This document shows positions 62,536 through 64,000 of a stretch of DNA of 64,000 nt, one piece after another. Every line of letters begins with the position of its first letter. Positions within the stretch are counted from its first letter, which is position 1. Source of the stretch: Bradyrhizobium iriomotense (GTDB taxonomy: Bacteria; Pseudomonadota; Alphaproteobacteria; Rhizobiales; Xanthobacteraceae); the NCBI RefSeq assembly GCF_018130765.1, contig NZ_JAFCJZ010000006.1, forward strand, positions 248,001 to 312,000, written 5' to 3'. The notes below the pieces were generated by a model that saw nothing but the letters and a program-made list of their open reading frames with translations, did no database searches and was not told the origin of the DNA. Both the position numbers and the translations under genes were made by a program.

Positions 62536-63132
62536 TTAAAGTGGCTCGCGCACGCCGAGCCCGTGCATGAAGCGCTCCCGGATCTGCACGGGATCACGCC
62601 TCGTGGTGCCGACGCCCGGCTTGTCGTCGATACGGACCGCGATCAGGCTGGGCTCATCAGTCGACATGGCCTCGTCGACCAGGCGCTCGAAATCCTCCTC
62701 GTCCGCAGCCCAGGCGCTGTTGGCGAGCCCAGAGCCGGTCGCGATGGCGACGATGTCGGCGACGCCAGCTGCCGGCGTCGGCTGCGCGCCGGTGATCTGG
62801 TAGATGCCGTTGTCCATCACGATCATGATCAGGTTCTTCGGTTTCAACGCCGCGATCGTCGAGAGCGCGCCGAGCTGCATCAAGAGCGAGCCGTCGCCTT
62901 CGAGCGCGAACACGCGGCGCTCGGGCTGCGCCAGCGCGACCCCGAGCGCGATCGGGAAGGCGAGGCCCATGCTGCCCAGCATGTAGAAGTTTTGCGGGCG
63001 GTGGCCGGCGGCCCAGAGGTCGAAATTGGTGTTGCCGATGCCGCCGATCACGGCCTCCTCCTGTTTGAGCTTGCCGATCAGCCGCGAGGTCACATCGAAC
63101 CGGTTCATCACCTTGGTATTGCCAGTGTTCAT
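62536..63132 (-). CDS. Sulfopyruvate/phosphonopyruvate decarboxylase-like ThDP enzyme, beta (PP) subunit
   Basis: A 198-aa protein carrying the ThDP pyrophosphate-binding domain: MLGSMGLAFPIALGVALA, then LEGDGSLLMQLGAL and VMDNGIYQITG as the Mg-ThDP motif. The ATG at 63132 is given; a GTG at 63144 overlapping the stop of the alpha subunit (GTGA) is equally possible. The two subunits are like ComD/ComE, which decarboxylate sulfopyruvate; the substrate here is open. It ends close to the VanZ-like gene. Confidence 0.85.
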   Translation of the reverse strand: MNTGNTKVMNRFDVTSRLIGKLKQEEAVIGGIGNTNFDLWAAGHRPQNFYMLGSMGLAFPIALGVALAQPERRVFALEGDGSLLMQLGALSTIAALKPKNLIMIVMDNGIYQITGAQPTPAAGVADIVAIATGSGLANSAWAADEEDFERLVDEAMSTDEPSLIAVRIDDKPGVGTTRRDPVQIRERFMHGLGVREPL

Positions 63133-63140
63133 GGCGGCGC

Positions 63141-63692
63141 TCACTTGTCGAAGACCTTGCCGCCCGTGAGCAGCGGGTTGAGGATCAGGGTCACCGGCGC
63201 CTGCGTGGTGACGGCCTGCTTGATCGAGCGGTCGGCAATGAATTCGAGCTCGTCGAGCCGGGTGATGGTGTGATGCTCCAGCGCCAGCGAATCCAGCACC
63301 GGACGCATGGTGCGGCACACCAGCGACTGGCCGTAATTGAACTCGCCGAGCGTGCCGCGCTCGGAGACGAACATGATCAGCGGGATCTGGTAGGGCACTG
63401 CGAGCGAGGCGAGCACGTTGGCGAGCGTGGCAAAACCGGAGGTCTGCATCAGCACCGCGCCGCGCCGTCCGCCCATCCAGGCGCCGGAGACGATGCCGAC
63501 GGCCTCTTCCTCGCGCGCGGTGGCGAAGGTGGTGAAGAAGGGATCGGCGTGCAAATTTTTGATCAGCGGCGTCAGCACGCGGTCGGGTACGTAAGGGATC
63601 AGGCTGATCTCGTTCCGCTTCAGGGTCTGCAGGACGATGCCATGCCAGCTTCTGTCGCTGATCCCCTGTGTCTGCTGTTCCGCAATCGCCAT
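63141..63692 (-). CDS. Sulfopyruvate/phosphonopyruvate decarboxylase-like ThDP enzyme, alpha (Pyr) subunit
   Basis: A 183-aa protein started at MAIAEQQTQG (63692) with the pyrimidine-binding half of a ThDP decarboxylase. The catalytic Glu is probably within TAREEEAVGIVSGAW; MQTSGFATLANVLASLAVPY follows as in ComD. Immediately upstream of the beta subunit, so they are co-translated and form the active site together. Divergent from a truncated gene at the window edge. Confidence 0.85.
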   Translation of the reverse strand: MAIAEQQTQGISDRSWHGIVLQTLKRNEISLIPYVPDRVLTPLIKNLHADPFFTTFATAREEEAVGIVSGAWMGGRRGAVLMQTSGFATLANVLASLAVPYQIPLIMFVSERGTLGEFNYGQSLVCRTMRPVLDSLALEHHTITRLDELEFIADRSIKQAVTTQAPVTLILNPLLTGGKVFDK

Positions 63693-63935
63693 TGCGTTCT
63701 CCCTTGAGCCGCGCATGCTTCTTGGTTCTGGCCGTCGCGGCGGTCCGCCGAACTTGACGCAGGCAGCGGGATTGTCAACATGTCCGGGCCGGCACCGTGA
63801 TCTGCGCCAGACGGCCTGCCGTGGCCGGCACCGCCATGGCATAAGCGGCTATAACCAGAAAGCGGGAGGGGGCACGGACGGGCGCGCATCGCGCTGACCT
63901 TGCGGATCTCCCACGAGAGAGCCGGAAGGGTCCTG

Positions 63936-64000
63936 ATGTCCGTCAACAGCAAGCGCGTCTTCTACGTCAAATACCTGGCCAATCCGATCTATATCGACAT
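63936..64000 (+). CDS. Truncated gene, possibly a D-isomer 2-hydroxyacid dehydrogenase
   Basis: An ATG at 63936 with GGAAGGG eight bases upstream opens a frame that runs to the window end: MSVNSKRVFYVKYLANPIYI. Only 21 complete codons are visible. The N terminus resembles rhizobial 2-hydroxyacid dehydrogenases from memory, but so little sequence cannot prove it. It is divergent from the ThDP decarboxylase pair. Confidence 0.5.
   Translation, partial: MSVNSKRVFYVKYLANPIYID

Overview
GC-rich, densely packed DNA from an alphaproteobacterium, most likely Bradyrhizobium or a close relative. The clues are the complete oxalate/formate gene set, several families of long palindromic intergenic repeats of the rhizobial type, small proteins of a rhizobial kind (DUF1236, DUF6894-like) and a glnE downstream of a two-component pair. 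No tRNA, rRNA, CRISPR array or transposase was seen.

Layout. 1-5.1 kb: OmpR-type regulator (5' end cut), HAMP histidine kinase, glnE. 5.1-12.2 kb: NAD-dependent molybdenum formate dehydrogenase operon fdsGBA-fdhD-fdsD on the minus strand with a divergent LysR gene. 12.2-21.2 kb: PAS histidine kinase, CDF metal transporter, a medium-chain dehydrogenase, a nitronate monooxygenase-like gene, two small exported proteins and a membrane-anchored coiled-coil protein. 21.4-31.1 kb: FAH-family gene plus PanE-like reductase, CBS protein, two OxlT-like MFS carriers, a TctCBA-type tripartite transporter and an unlisted 45-residue ORF. 31.4-44.3 kb: a block unrelated to oxalate (YegD-like chaperone, SRPBCC protein, outer-membrane protein, an exported sulfatase in a likely operon with an octaheme cytochrome, PhyH-like oxygenase, cold-shock protein, small ORFs). 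44.5-50.9 kb: frc, oxc and a GntR regulator, divergent from an NDP-forming acyl-CoA synthetase. 51-55 kb: IclR regulator and a second Tct transporter. 55-64 kb: NYN/LOTUS protein, adenine deaminase, gcl-hyi-glxR, a DUF1236 protein, a VanZ-like protein, a two-subunit ThDP enzyme and the start of a divergent gene.

How it fits together. Oxalate would enter through OxlT-like or Tct carriers, be activated to oxalyl-CoA by Frc (and perhaps the acyl-CoA synthetase), be decarboxylated by Oxc, and the released formate be oxidised by Fds for NADH. Carbon could be kept if the PanE-like protein reduces oxalyl-CoA to glyoxylate, which Gcl, Hyi and the tartronate semialdehyde reductase turn into glycerate.

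Main discovery. Seven near-identical 17-bp sites (sense consensus TGGCAT-N5-ATACCA, usually just after a TTGACA-like -35) lie in front of the CBS gene, both oxlT genes, tctCBA, the 45-aa ORF, gntR-oxc-frc and the acyl-CoA synthetase, and nowhere else that I noticed. They define a local regulon, probably repressed by the FCD-type GntR protein, and bring in members with no known oxalate role. Separately, a perfect FNR/FixK box stands before the sulfatase-octaheme cytochrome operon.
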